Assembly: GCF_002127325.2 (NCBI RefSeq)
Contig: NC_035435.2
Location: 118,399,464-118,463,463, forward strand
Source of the DNA: Helianthus annuus
Lineage: Eukaryota; Streptophyta; Magnoliopsida; Asterales; Asteraceae
Direction of reading: 5' to 3'
DNA length: 64,000 nt
Numbering within the stretch: position 1 is the first letter of the stretch; each line of letters begins with the position of its first letter. This document shows positions 43,292 through 55,262 of the stretch, piece by piece. A program made the translations under genes and the position numbers. The notes below the pieces were generated by a model. The model was not told the origin of the DNA. It saw nothing but the letters and a program-made list of their open reading frames with translations, and did not search any database.

Positions 43292-43444
43292 TAGAGGTGC
43301 ACAAAAAAACTGGAACCAAAAAGAAAAACCGGATCCGGGTATTAAAAACCTGTTTTTGCGTACCCGAAACTGTACCCGATCCTACCCACTAGGTACACAT
43401 AAAGTATAGATTTATATTGAAAAAACCCGGTTTGTGCACCTCTA
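43292..43444. mobile_element. hAT-type MITE
   Basis: The ends TAGAGGTGCACAAA and (inverted) TAGAGGTGCACAAA are identical. Flanks GTTGGCAC (43284-43291) and CTTGGCAC (43445-43452) form an 8-bp TSD with one mismatch. It is 153 bp, with CCGGATCCGGGTA-type interior repeats, and lies about 230 bp downstream of the TAS3-like core. Confidence 0.8.
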
Positions 43445-43452
43445 CTTGGCAC

Positions 43453-44865
43453 GTGTATGAAGAATTGAAGATATTTGGATGTGCAGCCATGTTCAAACCC
43501 GTCTTAACTTTCAAATTTTCAGTTGATTCGGAAATTATTAATTCTATTTTTCGCTTATGATTTTATTTGAAATTTTGGATTACTAATTTATTATTTTACA
43601 TTGATTTTAGAGGTATTAAATTAACTCTTTTTACTTGTTTTACCAAGCATGGGCTTTTTAGGCCCAGTCTAGGCTCTAAGCCCATTTGTACACCTTTTTG
43701 TTTTAGTTCCATTAATTAATACAATAATAACAATAATAATATATACCCGGTTAAGTGAAATCAACAAATAGATGAAGAGTGAATTCATAAGGTTGAAACC
43801 AGTGAAGCCAAACAAAACTATTAAACTAATACAAGGATTAGTGCTACACTCAATGGTAAACTATCAGAAACCAGGCATAGCCGCATAGCGTGCGGGTTAG
43901 GTCATGTAATAGGCCATATCGGGTTCGGGTTTGAATTGGCTCAAGACGTAATTGGCCCTTGTACAATAATATCGATTTGGGTCAGTAGTGTGTATAACCA
44001 TAACATAAAGTTATTTTTCTTTCTTCAATATGGGCATCGCAAAACTATTGAATGTCACGACGGACACGTGTAAGTTAAATTGACAATTATGCTTAATGAA
44101 TGTCGGGATTAATCTACAGTTATTAGAACCTAGCTCGAGAGAAGTTGGCTCGAGTTTTGGATTGGCCTATAAACGAACCTAGCTTGAGAGAGCGTTGGCT
44201 AGCTCGTCGGCTCGTTTAAATTCTCCCCACCTTTTAACATTTTATAGCCCAAGTAAAACACATTTAATCTTCTAAGCCCAACTCTCTATAACTATATTCG
44301 GTCTAGTTCACACTTCACATGAAGACCATTTTTTTCTTGTAAGTTCTAAAAATCTAACCGAGCTAAACCAAGACATTTCTTTATAAAGCCAAGCTGGAAA
44401 TCAAGTTTTGAGCTTGATTAAAATTTGAGACGAGCTCGAGCTCGCTCTGGCTTGGCTCGTGCACAGCCATAACAGTTACACATGTACACTTCTAACCTAA
44501 AATTCATATATAAAGATTAATGTTTTATTAAATTGATTTGTGATTGTTATAGTGGTACGATAGATGTGAACTTTTCGAACCATATTAAAATGTCCGAAAT
44601 AATTTGATTAGTAGAAATGCAACAATCTGCCAAATGAAGAAAAGAAAGAAACTAAACCATAGACATCAATTTAAAAAGTACCAAGGTCAACACAATAACC
44701 GAAAAACAATCAATCATAACTAATGTCATATTCCCCAAATTTATGTCTGTGAATGTGATCCCACCTGCCGTGCACGTATTCTTTCCTAGACTCCTTCTGA
44801 ACAAGTATAACCAGAGTAAGTAAGTTCATTAGAAGACCAAAACTAACTAATAATGTAATCTAATT
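43453..44865. other. Intergenic DNA, no gene seen
   Basis: The region 44130-44480 has GAGCTCGAGCTCG and TTGGCTCG motifs typical of hAT subterminal arrays, without paired ends. The rest is AT-rich. The last 200 bp could hold the 3' UTR of the F-box gene. Confidence 0.45.
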
Positions 44866-46027
44866 CTATTGATAGTCATAGAAATTTGCAGGAAAATTAA
44901 TATGGACAAGTAAAAACAACAAGGAAGAATTTTTCCATACCCTATCTTCGTATATGTCAGCAAGTACACTCTCCGATCCAAAGTTGTCGAGTTTAACAAA
45001 GCTAGGACGATAAGTCGTTACCAGCCGATAACGATCGAAGCACATCATATTTAGAGGTAGAGTCTTATTCGTGTCAAGACAATGCGCCATTAGTTCATCT
45101 TCATGAGAGACCAACAAAATACTAGTACCGTCTATACCTTCTATGAGGCACACGGGACGTGAATTATGATCAAGCAAATGACTTATATTTTCTTTGATAG
45201 TTCTCTCTTTATACCAAGATGTTTCCTTCATCACCCAAACCTCCAACCCTAACGAACACCAAGAAACTCCGCTTAACCTACCTTTCAGGACTCCCAACAT
45301 TTTCATTGATGCCCGGCTATCCCCCGGAGGGGATGGAAATAACTCAAATGTCTCTGTATTCAAATCAAAATCGTAAATTTGGTCATGGATAATCCAATAC
45401 ACATGACTATTCACGAATATACCATTATCCACTTCGCCCTCTATTGATTTAAGGCGGAAAGGGGTTTGTCCCAAAATTCTCCATTTGTCAGTGAAGGGTG
45501 TAAACCTCAATCTCAACCGTGTAAAGCTCGTCAGAATCTAAGGATATTTTCCTATGGAAAATATGTATCAACTTGTATTCTCCTGCCCTTGAAACTCCTA
45601 AACCATAACTTAATGTCTCATATTCTTGTGGTGGTGGAGGGACGTGCATGCATTCTTCCAACACAGGATTGTATATGAGAAACCCCCGGCAGTGGTAGGC
45701 GGAGCATATCAAACCATTCACTGAGCCCACTTGACTTAGCCAATAACAACTTACATGAGCACAATATTCCGTAAGCACAAGCCTTTTCACTTGAACGAGT
45801 GCTTTGTGTCCTATCTCTACCCACATTAAATTCCCTGGCCTAAATGGCTCATAATAATTAAAGATCATCAGGGCCTCACGCGATCTCGAGAGATGAAGAT
45901 TAACAAAGTAAGAATCGGAGACAAGATCACGCCACTTTTTGCACACACACTTGTAACGGATGATTGTTTTCACCGGTAGTCTTGATAATACGTTGTACAT
46001 CAAATCGTCAGGTAATAAGTCTTCCAT
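44866..46027 (-). pseudogene. F-box protein gene with F-box-associated region, one frameshift
   Basis: From ATG at 46027 the first frame runs 179 codons. Residues 5-45 are an F-box (LLPDDLMYNVLSRLPVKTII, RYKCVCKKWRDLVSD), which would bind SKP1 in an SCF ubiquitin ligase. A substrate-binding F-box-associated region follows: SVNGLICSAYHCRGFLIYNP with its NPVLEE motif, and SYGLGVSRAGEYKLIHIF. Near 45500 the frame stops at VYTLH, and the sense continues at once in another frame (FTPFTDKWRILGQTPFRL, VYWIIHD, FELFPSPPGDS), as the CPR1-type family would. One small insertion or deletion explains this, or else a sequencing error. A GATAG|GTATGG near 44940 could be a splice donor for a short last intron. 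Function and substrate are unknown. Confidence 0.82.
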
Positions 46028-46172
46028 TGATGAATGATGATGCCGTTGGAAAAACCTAATTAGGGTTTGGAGTTTGTGAAAGGGCTAATCTTCAATCGAT
46101 GGATGCCGTCAGAAAAACGTAGTTAGGGTTTGTGTTTCTGGAAGGGTTTGAAGGCATTGTCTTCCCATGCAG

Positions 46173-46183
46173 AATATATAAGA
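46173..46183 (-). promoter_or_regulatory. Candidate TATA box of the F-box gene
   Basis: CTTATATATTC (minus strand) lies about 150 bp before the ATG. Between them is a leader with a tandem pair of GATGCCGT..GAAAAAC..TAGGGTTTG units (46036-46070 and 46102-46135). Confidence 0.4.
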
Positions 46184-46350
46184 TGGTCTTTTAGGGTTTG
46201 CTAGGCCCAATAATGTATTTTCGGCCTTTGATAATTTAGATAAAGATGTTTTTTTAATAATAAATGATTAAAATCATAGTATTAGTATGTAATGGCACCA
46301 ATTCGTTTACTCTTTTTATTATTCTTTTGAGTAATTTTAATATTTTTATA

Positions 46351-47479
46351 CTAGGTTATAACCCCGTGTATTACACGGTTTAAGTAAATAAAATATCAAA
46401 TAGTTAATAACGAATATTTAACAATTATAAAACGATATTTTAAGACACTTTTCTAAATTTTGATATCCGAACAAAATGTTGTTTTATGTATGATCAAAAC
46501 TTGTGATGTTTGTCAAGTTTATAAATATGAAAACATTTGAACCATCAATTAGAAGACAAATTGTATCATCGACTTTCTCACGACGTGAACCCAAGTTTTA
46601 TTTAAAATAACAGTAGTATTAATTATTAGTTCTAAATGTATCATCGACATTCTCACGACGTGAACCCAAGTTTTATTTAAATAACAGTGGTCTTAATTTA
46701 TTAGTTCTACAAATATTGTTGAAATGTTTAGATTAGGCATATAACAATTAGCCAATTAGATAAACTTATAGCTACAAAATAATATTTAAATTAATTAGAT
46801 AAGTATAAATTATCGGTAACTATTAAGTTATATAGCTTTAAAATTTAAATATATGGACTTGAGTTGCATCTTAAAAGGATGATTGTTTTTGAATAAATTT
46901 ATTAGTATGATAAATGTAGTTATTATTCTTCTTGTATTTTAAATATATTAAATAAATAAATTATTTGTTAAGCAAGAAAATCGTTTCCTCCACCCTCGTT
47001 ATGAAAATGCTTGATATTTGTTTCAATTATTAAGATATAATTTCTATCCTAGCAATTAATATAAATAAGAAAATCGTTCCCTCCACCCTCGTTATGAAAA
47101 TGCTCGATATTTGTTTCAATTATTAAGATATAATTTCTAACCTAGTAATTAATATAAATAAATAATAAGATAATTTATGGAATTTTATCCGTAATTTCTT
47201 AAATGTTTGAAAAAAATATTAAATTTAATAATTTAAACTAAACAATAATTATCTACAATTAAGTAAGAGTAGATGGTTTAGAATAATAACCCAGTAATTA
47301 ATATAAATAAATAATAAGATAATTAATGAAACTTTATCCGTAATTCCTTAAATGTTTGAAACGGATATTAAATTTAATAATATAAATTAAATAATAATTA
47401 TCTACAATTAAGTAATAGTAGATGGTCTAGAATAATGACATGTGTCCTTTTATTGGTTTCTTTTATTATATAGTATAGA
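46351..47479 (-). mobile_element. Non-autonomous Helitron
   Basis: On the minus strand it starts TCTATACTATATAATAAAAG after an A and ends with a CCGTGTAATACACGG hairpin and CTAG before a T. It is 1129 bp, AT-rich and has no RepHel gene. It contains two direct duplications: TCTCACGACGTGAACCCAAG near 46578 and 46648, and CCTCCACCCTCGTTATGAAA near 46986 and 47080. Its 5' end matches the Helitron at 41311. Confidence 0.87.
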
Positions 47480-47616
47480 TATAGATTATTTATTAAATAT
47501 TATATTTTTTAATGGATAAACTTACATACCATGGGGATTGAACCTATGACCTTCATTGGGCTGGTTTAATTGTTCAAATTTTAAGTGTTGTGATTGGTTG
47601 GTGAAACTAGTATACT

Positions 47617-47928
47617 TTTTTTGAACGACCAACTAAATCACCGGATAAGCATCCTGGGATTCCCTCAATTGAGCAAATACATCCCCTCCTCCATAACGGT
47701 CAGAGTTGTATGCATACCTGAGCCACTAAGCCACCAGTTCCGGGGAAAAGACGCCGCCCGAAGGCCCACTGCAGTAAAACCCGGTTCAGCTCGGTTTCGA
47801 ACTGGCGACCTCCATATAGGCCTAGTTCTAAGCTTCATTGCCACCACCAATGTCCTTCAAAGTGATTCTAGTGGGAATTGAACTTGGGACCTCAAGAAGA
47901 GAAACCAAGTGACTAACCACAAGAAGAC
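47617..47928 (-). mobile_element. tRNA-derived SINE
   Basis: On the minus strand a box-A-like GTGGTTAGTCACTTGG and a box-B-like AAGTTCAATTCCC start the element and it ends TCGTTCAAAAAAA. AAACTAGTATACT (47604-47616) and AAACTTGTATACT (47929-47941) are a 13-bp TSD with one mismatch. A second GTTCGAAACC-type motif in the body suggests a dimeric or composite SINE. Confidence 0.78.
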
Positions 47929-48063
47929 AAACTTGTATACTAATGGGTAGATGTCATTTGACATCCACTAATTTTTAAAGCTATGTGTGCAAGCCACTAT
48001 TTCATATAAACATTTATGTTTCCTACTCTTGGACTATTTCTAAAAGTAAAAGATCTTCTCTTA

Positions 48064-49086
48064 GGTGTTGTTTGTTTTTCAGAGGTAAAACATCTGCAGT
48101 CTGCGGACCACATTTGCAGACATCTGCAGCTGAAGAGGTGGACCAAATCTCTGCAGTCTGCAAGAAGAAAACTGTTTGTTTTCTAACTTAACAAAGCAAA
48201 GATCTGTTGAAAATTCCGAACAATTCTCATAGTTTAACATGATCAATTTCCGAACAATTCTCTTAGTTTAACAAACTTATGAACCTAAATTATAGGTCAA
48301 AAATAATTCCGAACAATTCTCATATGAACATACATACATCTTCTCAACAATACAACAGATCAATTTTTCAATCAATCATAACAAAACTCTCAAAAACAAG
48401 AACCTAATCGAACAATTCAACAACCAAATCCACAAAACATAATTCAATCACTAACCTGAAACCCTAGCTTTCGACAAGAACATCCGAAGACGATTATGCT
48501 GAGAAATGGAGTCAAATGGAAAAAGGACAGAGAGTTGACCAGAAGGAGCATAAACCTGAAGAAGAATGCAGATGGATACTTTATGGGGTCTAATTACAAT
48601 GATGTAGCATATAACCTTTGAGCGGTGGAGAAGACGTCGGATGAGGTGTCGACCAGAGCGGAGGGGCGGGGGAGGTGGAGGGCCGGCGGAGGTGGAGGGC
48701 GACAGAGGTGGATTGCCGGCGGAGGTGGATGGCCGGCGGAGGTGGAGGGCGACGGAGGTGGATGGCCGGCGGAGGTGGAGGGCGAAGAAGGTGGAAGGCC
48801 GATGGAGGTGGAGGGGCGGCGGAGGTGGAGGGGGTGGCGGAGGAGGTGAGGTGCGGCTGGAGGGGAGATGGGTGCTAGGCTTTTGAGTGTTTTGAAAGAG
48901 GGAGGATTTTGGAAGAGGACTGAAAATGTTAGGACATGTCTGCGCGATGAAGTGGTGGGGAAGAGGTTTTTTAGTGAAATTTGTTCCAAAAAACAAACAG
49001 GCTGCAGACCCGTACGTCTGCGCGTGGTCTGCGTGGAGAAGACAAAAGAGGTTATGAAGTACTTTTCCTAAAAAACAAACACCACC
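48064..49086. mobile_element. TIR element (Harbinger-like TSD) with purine-rich minisatellite
   Basis: The ends GGTGTTGTTTGTTTTT and (inverted) GGTGGTGTTTGTTTTT are flanked by TTA at 48061-48063 and 49087-49089. CTGCAGTCTGCGG-type repeats lie near both ends. The middle holds a GGCGGAGGTGGAGGGCGAC minisatellite (48655-48870) and repeats of AATTCCGAACAATTCTC (48215-48325). No transposase was found. Superfamily assignment rests on the 3-bp TSD only. Confidence 0.6.
48655..48870. repeat. GGAGGTGGAGGG minisatellite
   Basis: Units of about 18-39 bp with GGCGGAGGTGG and GGCCGGCGG cores are strongly purine-rich on the plus strand. The array is open in several frames on both strands because it has no A/T-rich stop codons. 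Composition, not selection, explains those frames. Confidence 0.85.
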
Positions 49087-49089
49087 TTA

Positions 49090-49943
49090 GAGTATAGTAT
49101 AAGTAATATAACCCTTATCGTTTACTTTTGTTTTAATAAACTCTATACTTTATATATTTATTTAACTATTATTTAATGTTTTTACATCTAATTTTTGTTC
49201 GGTTTAACGATACAGTCGCAACGTACTTCACCTTTTACATAAGATCAAGTACTGTCAACGTCTTTCCTATAACGCATGAAAATTCTTTTTCGTTTTACGT
49301 TTCGGTATAAATTTTGCGGTTCAACATTTTTACGTCTATTTTTTTATTCGGTATAACGGTTTCGCCGCAATGCGCGAGTCCTAACTACCAGTAATGTATT
49401 ATAACAAGCTAGCATGGTTGGTTTTAACTGTTCCAGCTCCAAAAGGGTTGTGTCACCATGCCACCGCCAAACACAGTCACCATCTTTCTACCTCTCATCG
49501 ACACACACAGGTTTCTCTTTCTTCAACTTGGGATTTGAGGAACATAGGAGTGTGGTGATCACCGGTGGTTATTTGATTTGTCTGGTAAAAAAATGTACCT
49601 TTTTCTGCATTGATCAGCCGTGACAGAAGTTTAGGTGGCGGAGGTTTACAAAATCAGCGGTGGTGGTTGAGATGTTTTTGGGTGGTGGGATTACTAGCGG
49701 TGGTGATGTTGAGCACCTGAGTGGTGAGTTTACCGTTGTCAGATCTGGTTGGAGGGCATGACCGGAGTTGTTCTTTATCTTTAGCAAGTTTTTATATAAG
49801 GCCTAAACTATTCGGACACCCTCTGAAGCTATTTGGACACTTTTGGTGCCCTAGACGCCTCATATAGGGCTATACGAGGCGTCTAGGCACAGAATTCAAG
49901 GGGGTCTTCAGGGAATGTCAGGCACAAAGTTTAAGAAACCCTA
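49090..49943. other. Possible Helitron 3' remnant, then unidentified DNA
   Basis: The end of 49200-49396 (CGCCGCAATGCGCGAGTCCTAACTA) resembles a plant Helitron 3' terminus with a weak GCGC hairpin and CTAC in place of CTAG. From 49410 to 49790 the sequence is GGTGG-rich and unidentified. The hairpin at 49851 is listed separately. Confidence 0.35.
49851..49886. repeat. Hairpin, 17-bp arms
   Basis: CTAGACGCCTCATATAG and CTATACGAGGCGTCTAG pair with one mismatch around a 2-base loop. A sister hairpin lies at 55852-55883, on the other side of the copia insertion. Confidence 0.85.
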
Positions 49944-50438
49944 TGTTGGTGCAGTTGTCTGTCGACTACATCTTCGTCGAGTCTTAGAATAAGAATGGTT
50001 GTAAAATGTACGAAATACGAGAAATAGTGATTGTATAGTATTAGGTAAGCTGGATCGCTCTTTAGGTCATTAATGGGCTGAACCGCTCGAACGGCAAACC
50101 AGCTGGATCGCTCGAGTGGCAATAGTCTTGAACCGCTCGTACGACAAATGTACTGGACCGCTTGTGTGTCAAGCATGTGGACCGCTCATTGGGCATGTCC
50201 AATAAGCGGTCCCAGATCCCTATAAATACCCTAAAGGCGATCTCAATTGTAACGTGGCGTAGAAATCGTGCCGAAGTGCTGCCGGTGCGAGATTTAAAGT
50301 GTAACCAGCGTCAAATCAGTAAAACAAGTAGTTAAAGTGATCTGTGTGCTATTTCTACCTTAGTTTCTTGTAATTCCGCACCTGAAACCAAGGAGAAAGC
50401 CTCTGAACGACTCTTTTGGGTCAGAATACGATCCTACA
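49944..50438 (+). repeat. 5' LTR of gag-only element
   Basis: The LTR runs TGTTGGTGCA...GATCCTACA, with a TATA box (CCCTATAAATACCC near 50219). Upstream of the TATA box are four or five copies of a GGACCGCTCGTACGG-like motif (about 50050-50185), a possible enhancer array. Confidence 0.93.
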
Positions 50439-50440
50439 AT

Positions 50441-50452
50441 TGGTATCAGAGC
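50441..50452 (+). other. Primer-binding site of gag-only element
   Basis: TGGTATCAGAGC starts 2 bp after the LTR end and matches initiator-Met tRNA. Confidence 0.92.
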
Positions 50453-50904
50453 TCAGGAGGAGGTTCTCTGCAGAAATTAGCCGGATTTCGTCACTTTTTC
50501 TTACTTCTACACCATCTTTTTCTGATTCGGGAAGATTTCACGGTCGGAATTCGCTCAAATTCTCACAGATTGTGCGAAATAGTACCGAGACAAACCTGGA
50601 AAGTTTCAGATTAAAATTCGAAGTTTAAGTGGGTCAAAATTGGATTTGAAATTGTGGACCGCTCGTTCGAATTGCTCTTGAACCGCTCATACGGACGAGT
50701 GGTGGATCGTTTTTTTTGGACCATCTGGAATCGCTCGAACGGACAGACCTTGAATCGCTCGAGCAGACAATTCTTGGATCGCTTATTTGTCATCCGGATC
50801 GCTTATCTGGATCGCTTATTTGGCACAATTACTGATTGATCCGATTTTCGGTCACACTTAGTTCGCTTATTTGTCAACAAACACGTGTCAGGTTTTTGCG
50901 AAAC

Positions 50905-53319
50905 ATGGCAATGATGTTTGACGAACAGGAGAACTATTATTTCGAAAGATTTAATGATTGGAATCACGGATTTCTAGATGAGGGGTATAGAAAAGTGAGC
51001 AAAGATGGTTGGGCAAAAAGGTTCAAATATTTTGTGTGTCTGAAAGACGAAACGTTGGATGATCTTAAAGACCGATATAGTGTTTTACTGAATTATATGA
51101 AAGATCATGAGATATATCCGTCAAATGTTGAAAATTGGAGAAATTTGCAGATGCATTACCGATTGAATGGGGTGAATGTTTGAAGAATTTAAGGGAGAAC
51201 TCAAATTTTTCAAAACTACCTCTAAATCAATTCACCAGGAAACTTAAAGCTCATGAACTTGAAGTTAGAAAGAAAAAGAAAGATTTGATCAAGGTTTTGG
51301 AATATAATGTGCTAGATCTAAGTTCAGATGTAATTGAAGAGATGCACAAAAGGGTTACTAAATGTATCAGGACAAAACATGTGCTGAAATACGATTTCAA
51401 ACGAGGTTGTTATATTGATAATAATGGAAATCCTTTTGATTTCGTTAAAATGTTCTGTGCAGGTACATTAGTAGCAAAGGAAGAAGAAACTTCAAAAGCT
51501 GAAGAATCGGTGGAGAATGAAACAATGTGCTCAACATGTGACAACTTTAAGACAGACAATGACAAACTCGTGAAAGATATGGCAAGTTTGGCATCTGAAG
51601 TCAAAAAGTTGAAAGACGAGAAGCACGTTGTTGAAAATCATATTCTTATTTTGAAAGAAAATTGTGAGAAGTTGAAAGCTGAAAATGACAAACTGTTGGT
51701 TGATTTTAACAGTTTGACATTGAAAAATCAAGAATTTGAAGGGCAAATGAAAATTCTTGAAGATGGGAGAAATGTGTTCAGTAAAAACAACATTGAAAAC
51801 AGAAAATGATAAATTCCCATCTTCAGAAGATTGTCGAACTTGAAAAAGAAGGTGAAAGCGCTCAAAAGAAAATCAAAGAGTTGGTAAAAGAGCTTGAAAG
51901 CAAACAGAAATCTTTAGAAGATTTAGATTTCTGGATTAAGCTTGAAAACAAGAATCTGAAAGCGAATGAATCAAATTTCAGGAACAGATAAAAGTTTTGA
52001 TGAATGAAAAATCTGTTCTTGAAAATTTGAAGAATGATAATGAAAAAACTATCAAGTCTCATTTTGGGATAATATCTCAACTTGAAAGTGAAGCTGAGAA
52101 TTCGAGGAACAAAATTGATGAACTTGAGAAGAAATTGATAGGTTTTGTGACTAAATCTGACAGTTTGAATTTTCCCTGTCCAAAACCAATCAATTCAGTT
52201 CCGATAAGTGAAAAGGCTACAAACTTTGACAAAGTCAAAGTCGAAGATTGTGATGAGAAAACTGATGAGGAAAATGAGAAATTTTATTCAGCAGATGAGT
52301 CTGAGACAGAGTCTGATGCTGAAATTAAGAAAAAGAAAACAATTTCAAAATTAAAAGAAAAATTTCAGAAAACTGTTTTGCAATTGACTGAAAAGGGAGA
52401 ATGCTCTAAGCAAAAACCTGTGAAGAAGATTGTAGAACAGAAACAAAAATTTAAAAATGAAGAAAAAAACTCATCAGTACGATCATCCAATCAAAAGAAA
52501 AAAACACGTAAAGTAGAAAATGAAAATTCAAAATTTGTTGTGTGCAGGACGAACCACAGTGCTAAAGCGTCAAAACCAGCAAATTTGAGGAATGAGTACC
52601 ACCAGGCCAAACAATGTTACGATTTGAATGTTTGGTACAACGGTGGTAACTGGTATGATAACAGGGTGTGCTACAGCTGCGGATATCAGGGGCATATTGC
52701 TGTTAACTGCCAATACTGGAGTTATGAGACCAGGAGGTGCTATAATTGCAATATCAAAGGTCACATTGCCAGAGATTGCCCAAGAAGATCGAATGACAGA
52801 TTGAGGGCTAATTCTCAGAAAATGGCAAAGAAGATACCAGTCGTTGTCAAGCCCAAAGAATTGAAAGCTTCGGGTCAAAACGTCAAAGAACAATCAATTC
52901 AGGAAAAGAAAGTTAAACTTTCACAGGGGCAGAAAGACAGACTGAGGAAAAAGAGAAAGAAAGCGAGAGAATATCTCGAAAATATTTTGTCCTCGGGTTC
53001 ACCCGACAGCTCGAAGAAGAGTTCTGATGAATCAACTTCCTCGACTGCAAAGTCAAGCAAGATGAATTCTTCAGATACAAATCTGAGGACTAAAGAGGAT
53101 AAGAAGAAGAAGAAAGTGAAGTTTTCACTTCCTGGCGATGAATCTGTTTCTTCGGAAACAAAGGAGCCACATGTCGGCAATGAATCTGACAGGTCAAAGT
53201 CAGACAAGCCACATTCAGGCAATGATTCTGGTTCGTCAAAGCCAGAAGAGCCATTGGTTAAGGAAAAAATGTCGAAAACACCCAAGGCTGGTCGGGCTTG
53301 GGTGGATCTTTTTAAATGA
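50905..53319 (+). pseudogene. Gag of copia-type element, three frameshifts
   Basis: The frame opens at ATG 50905 (MAMMFDEQENYYFERFND). A capsid-like part follows (LKDRYSVLLNYMKDHEIYPS; then, after a one-base shift near 51130, EKFADALPIEWGECLKNLRE and NQFTRKLKAHELEVRKKKKD). A long coiled-coil part rich in Lys, Glu, Asn and Leu spans about 51580-52150, with further one-base shifts near 51790 and 51985. Two CCHC knuckles (CYSCGYQGHIAVNC and CYNCNIKGHIARDC) lie at about 52669-52785. A Lys/Ser/Asp-rich tail ends at 53319. The Gag is unusually large, like that of SIRE-type copia elements. The knuckles would bind genomic RNA. Confidence 0.85.
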
Positions 53320-55251
53320 AAAACCTGACTTGCCGGAGCTCCCAGGTTTGTTAGAGTGGAGCATGAATCGGCATCTTTTTAAATCTGTGTTTGAAGATTT
53401 TGCAGGAATTGCCGGAGCTCCCAGGTTGGTAAGCGTGGAGCATGAATCGGCATCTTTCTTGAATTTTATTCGGTAACGTCAATCATGCAAACGGTAAAGA
53501 GGTTTGGTTGTGTTTGTGAATGTTTTACAAATGGTACAGAGGATTCTAGACTGCATATGGTAAATCAAGGACATTAACTTGTACTTGGATTTTCCTACTT
53601 TTGTGTAGAAAACAAGATGATGAAGTAACCCCGTACCTAAACTGTTTGGTAAACAAACTAAGTTTTCCGGAAAAGCCATTTTGATTAAAACAAACTTAAG
53701 TGTTTTGAGATCATAATGGGAAAATAGTTTGTTGTGAGGGGGAGTTCTGATTGTTTATGCCAAGTGGATGGAGAATTGAAGTGATTCTCATCAAGTTGTC
53801 AATTTTGTACAGTTTGTTTCAAATTTTCCCAGAAAATCAAAATTGAAACATATTTTGATTTTAGGGGGAGAAAAATTTTTAAAAAAATAGAAAATTTGAA
53901 AATGTCAAAAACATTGAAAAAGTCAAAATGAGTTTTGTTGTGAAAAAGAGGAAATGATTGTAAATCAGTGGACTATCACAGCATGCTAAAGAAATGTAAT
54001 GTAAAATGTGATAAACGGTCTCACTGATGATGTGACGATAGGTTTTTGTACATTTACTAGATTTATTCGGGATATAAACCTAAAATTTCAAACTTATGAA
54101 ATTCGTGGGGAACACTACTTGGATATATAGGTAACCCCTGAAATCTCGTTTGAAAGGTCTCGTATTCTGATATACTAGGTGTTAATACTCTATGATGTCT
54201 GGGGTATTATTCCGGGACTTCTGCTGAACGGTAGTTCTGACCTAGTCCTTGGCTAATACTTTCCACAAAATGCTTGAAATATAGCATAAAGCCCTCAGTT
54301 GATTAGACAATAAAATTGATAATCATCTGTTGTAGCTGAAAAGATCCTCTAAAGGGGACACACTGCTAAGTCGAAGCTGATATCTCTCTGCTGAACGGAA
54401 GTTCTGACCTGAGATCCCTCAGTTCTCGCATCTTTCCCCTAATTTATGTACAGACATCATTGTAGTGTTCATACCTGTAAGACTGAATATTGGGATTCTG
54501 GATACGGGAGTATATTCAAGAGGTGGGACACATGAATTGAACTAAGTTCATAAAATACCTAAATAGTATCCTGAATAGATTGAAAATTGTATGAAAATTT
54601 AAGAGGACAATTATATCGTCAATCTACGTGAATCGTTTAGAACTTAAAACGATTAGAAGCTTAATGGTGCTTGTGATGTGTTTCAAAAACTGATATGATC
54701 CTCTTGCACAAACTCACAAAAATATGTTTGTTTTGCATTTAAATTTCTGTCTTTGCATTTATGTTTCATATTTTCAAAAATCCAAAAAGATTTTCGACAA
54801 CTGATGGTGAAGAGCTGATTTTTAAAATCTCAAAGGCTAAACTTGATGAACATACAGGTTGGTTAAGACATTTGAAATGTTTAAAATGATTCATTAATTT
54901 TTTTATTTGAATTAGAAATTGGAATGTTTCAAATTTGTGATCAGTGTTTAATTTGTAAAAATTCTCAAATGATTTGTTGATTCATTAAGTTGAATCACAA
55001 CTTTATTTGTTTGTGATAGAGAATTTGAGATGTATGCAGATGATGCAGATGATGAGCTGAACAAAGAGAAGCCAGGAGATAATTTCTATGGTGGTAACAA
55101 ATCCCAGACGACTATCCTAGCAGGGTGATAGGGGAGTCTGATGAAAGTTATAGCCAAAGAAAGAAAGATCTAGGCAGAATTCTTGAAGAAGATCGAACTA
55201 TATCTGAGAATGTCTTGTTGAAGACTCTCACTGAAGATTCCGTCAACATTC
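53320..55251 (+). other. Non-coding interior of gag-only element
   Basis: A direct duplication of CCGGAGCTCCCAGGTT..GAGCATGAATCGGCATCTTT occurs at 53332-53384 and 53412-53457. CTGAACGG..GTTCTGACCT is also repeated (54222 and 54392). No pol motif is visible. An equivalent region separates pol from the 3' LTR in SIRE-type elements, so pol may have been removed cleanly. Confidence 0.6.
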
Positions 55252-55262
55252 AAGGGGGAGTC
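55252..55262 (+). other. Polypurine tract of gag-only element
   Basis: AAGGGGGAGTC directly precedes the 3' LTR. Confidence 0.8.

Noticed and set aside
48594..48996. Proline- or glycine-rich open frames
   Set aside because: They result from a GGAGGTGG minisatellite that lacks stop codons. Three or more frames are open over the same bases.
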